Assembly: GCF_030161095.1 (NCBI RefSeq)
Contig: NZ_BSPP01000005.1
Span: 171,832 to 235,831 of the forward strand
Direction of reading: 5' to 3'
Source: Cypionkella aquatica
GTDB taxonomy: Bacteria; Pseudomonadota; Alphaproteobacteria; Rhodobacterales; Rhodobacteraceae
Length of the DNA: 64,000 nt
Shown here: in pieces, positions 63,969 through 64,000 of the stretch
Layout: the number at the start of each line of letters is the position of its first letter
Position numbering within the stretch: the stretch's first letter is position 1
Made by a program: the position numbers and the translations under genes
Notes under the pieces: generated by a model
Seen by the model: only the letters and a program-made list of their open reading frames with translations
What the model was told of the DNA's origin: nothing
Database searches by the model: none

Positions 63969-64000
63969 ATGATGACCGAGACGATCCTTGCCAATGCCAC
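63969..64000 (+). CDS. Start of a forward gene cut by the window end (possibly a second phnM)
   Basis: Two ATGs (63969 and 63972) open a frame reading MMTETILANA up to the window end. PhnM proteins commonly begin with a short ...LANA/LTNARIV-type strand, and phosphonate clusters in related bacteria often have a second phnM next to DUF1045. With only ten codons this is a guess. A Pho-box-like palindrome lies about 40 bases upstream. Confidence 0.35.
   Translation, partial: MMTETILANA

Overview
The window looks like chromosomal DNA of an alphaproteobacterium in the Rhodobacterales (Paracoccaceae/Rhodobacteraceae type). The reasons are high GC with GC-rich third codon positions, short intergenic gaps with many ATGA or TGATG stop/start overlaps, the gene content (fused PuuE-OHCU decarboxylase, BMP-type purine transporter, complete C-P lyase operon with two PhnE, DUF1045 and a hexapeptide-repeat transferase), and a recurrent intergenic motif I associate with this family. 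I see no rRNA, tRNA, CRISPR array, prophage or complete insertion sequence.

Layout. 1-3.9 kb: rodA, a DUF1345 membrane protein, a GhrA-type reductase and an EamA exporter. 3.9-11.2 kb: an RpiR regulator divergent from an N-formylglutamate-amidohydrolase-like protein, a glutamine-synthetase-like ligase, an aldehyde dehydrogenase, an iron alcohol dehydrogenase and a DadA-like oxidoreductase. This set could degrade an amino alcohol through gamma-glutamyl intermediates. 11.3-16 kb: TerC, an arsC-aquaporin pair without arsR, a GyaR-type dehydrogenase, an SH3 protein and a CDF cation exporter. 16.2-26 kb: amine and amino-acid catabolism (TetR, AruH/AruI-like pair, class III aminotransferase, PuuA-like ligase, CbiX-like protein, and a kinase plus phospho-lyase pair). 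26-35.2 kb: nuclease, GNAT, a conserved hypothetical, the ureide pathway (allA, allE, puuE-uraD fusion, divergent uraH), a MacAB-type exporter and a DEDD exonuclease.

35.3-43.8 kb is a tightly coupled reverse-strand operon. It holds an acylphosphatase-like protein without catalytic residues, a separate Rieske protein, an oxygenase catalytic subunit without a Rieske centre, a GST-like protein, an 8-oxoguanine-deaminase-type amidohydrolase and a four-gene BMP/nucleoside-type ABC transporter. The combination of Rieske-less oxygenase, GST homologue and separate Rieske carrier resembles the NdmC/NdmD/NdmE methylxanthine N7-demethylase, re-partitioned. I consider it the best candidate for an undescribed purine-oxidising system here.

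44-64 kb: an AbrB-family membrane protein, a reverse-strand ABC transporter of the Fe3+/aminoethylphosphonate type, then a large phosphonate region: phnCDE1E2, a hexapeptide transferase, phnM and phnF on the reverse strand, and phnG-H-I-[DUF559]-J-K-[corA]-L-N, followed by a convergent DUF1045 2H phosphoesterase and the start of another forward gene. A small nuclease gene with REP-like palindromes sits between phnI and phnJ, and a CorA-type transporter sits between phnK and phnL. At the DNA level I also describe 15/16-bp tandem-repeat arrays that often begin just after stop codons, compact palindromes after genes, and copies of the family-typical 3' motif, one of which appears to have become the N-terminus of PhnK.
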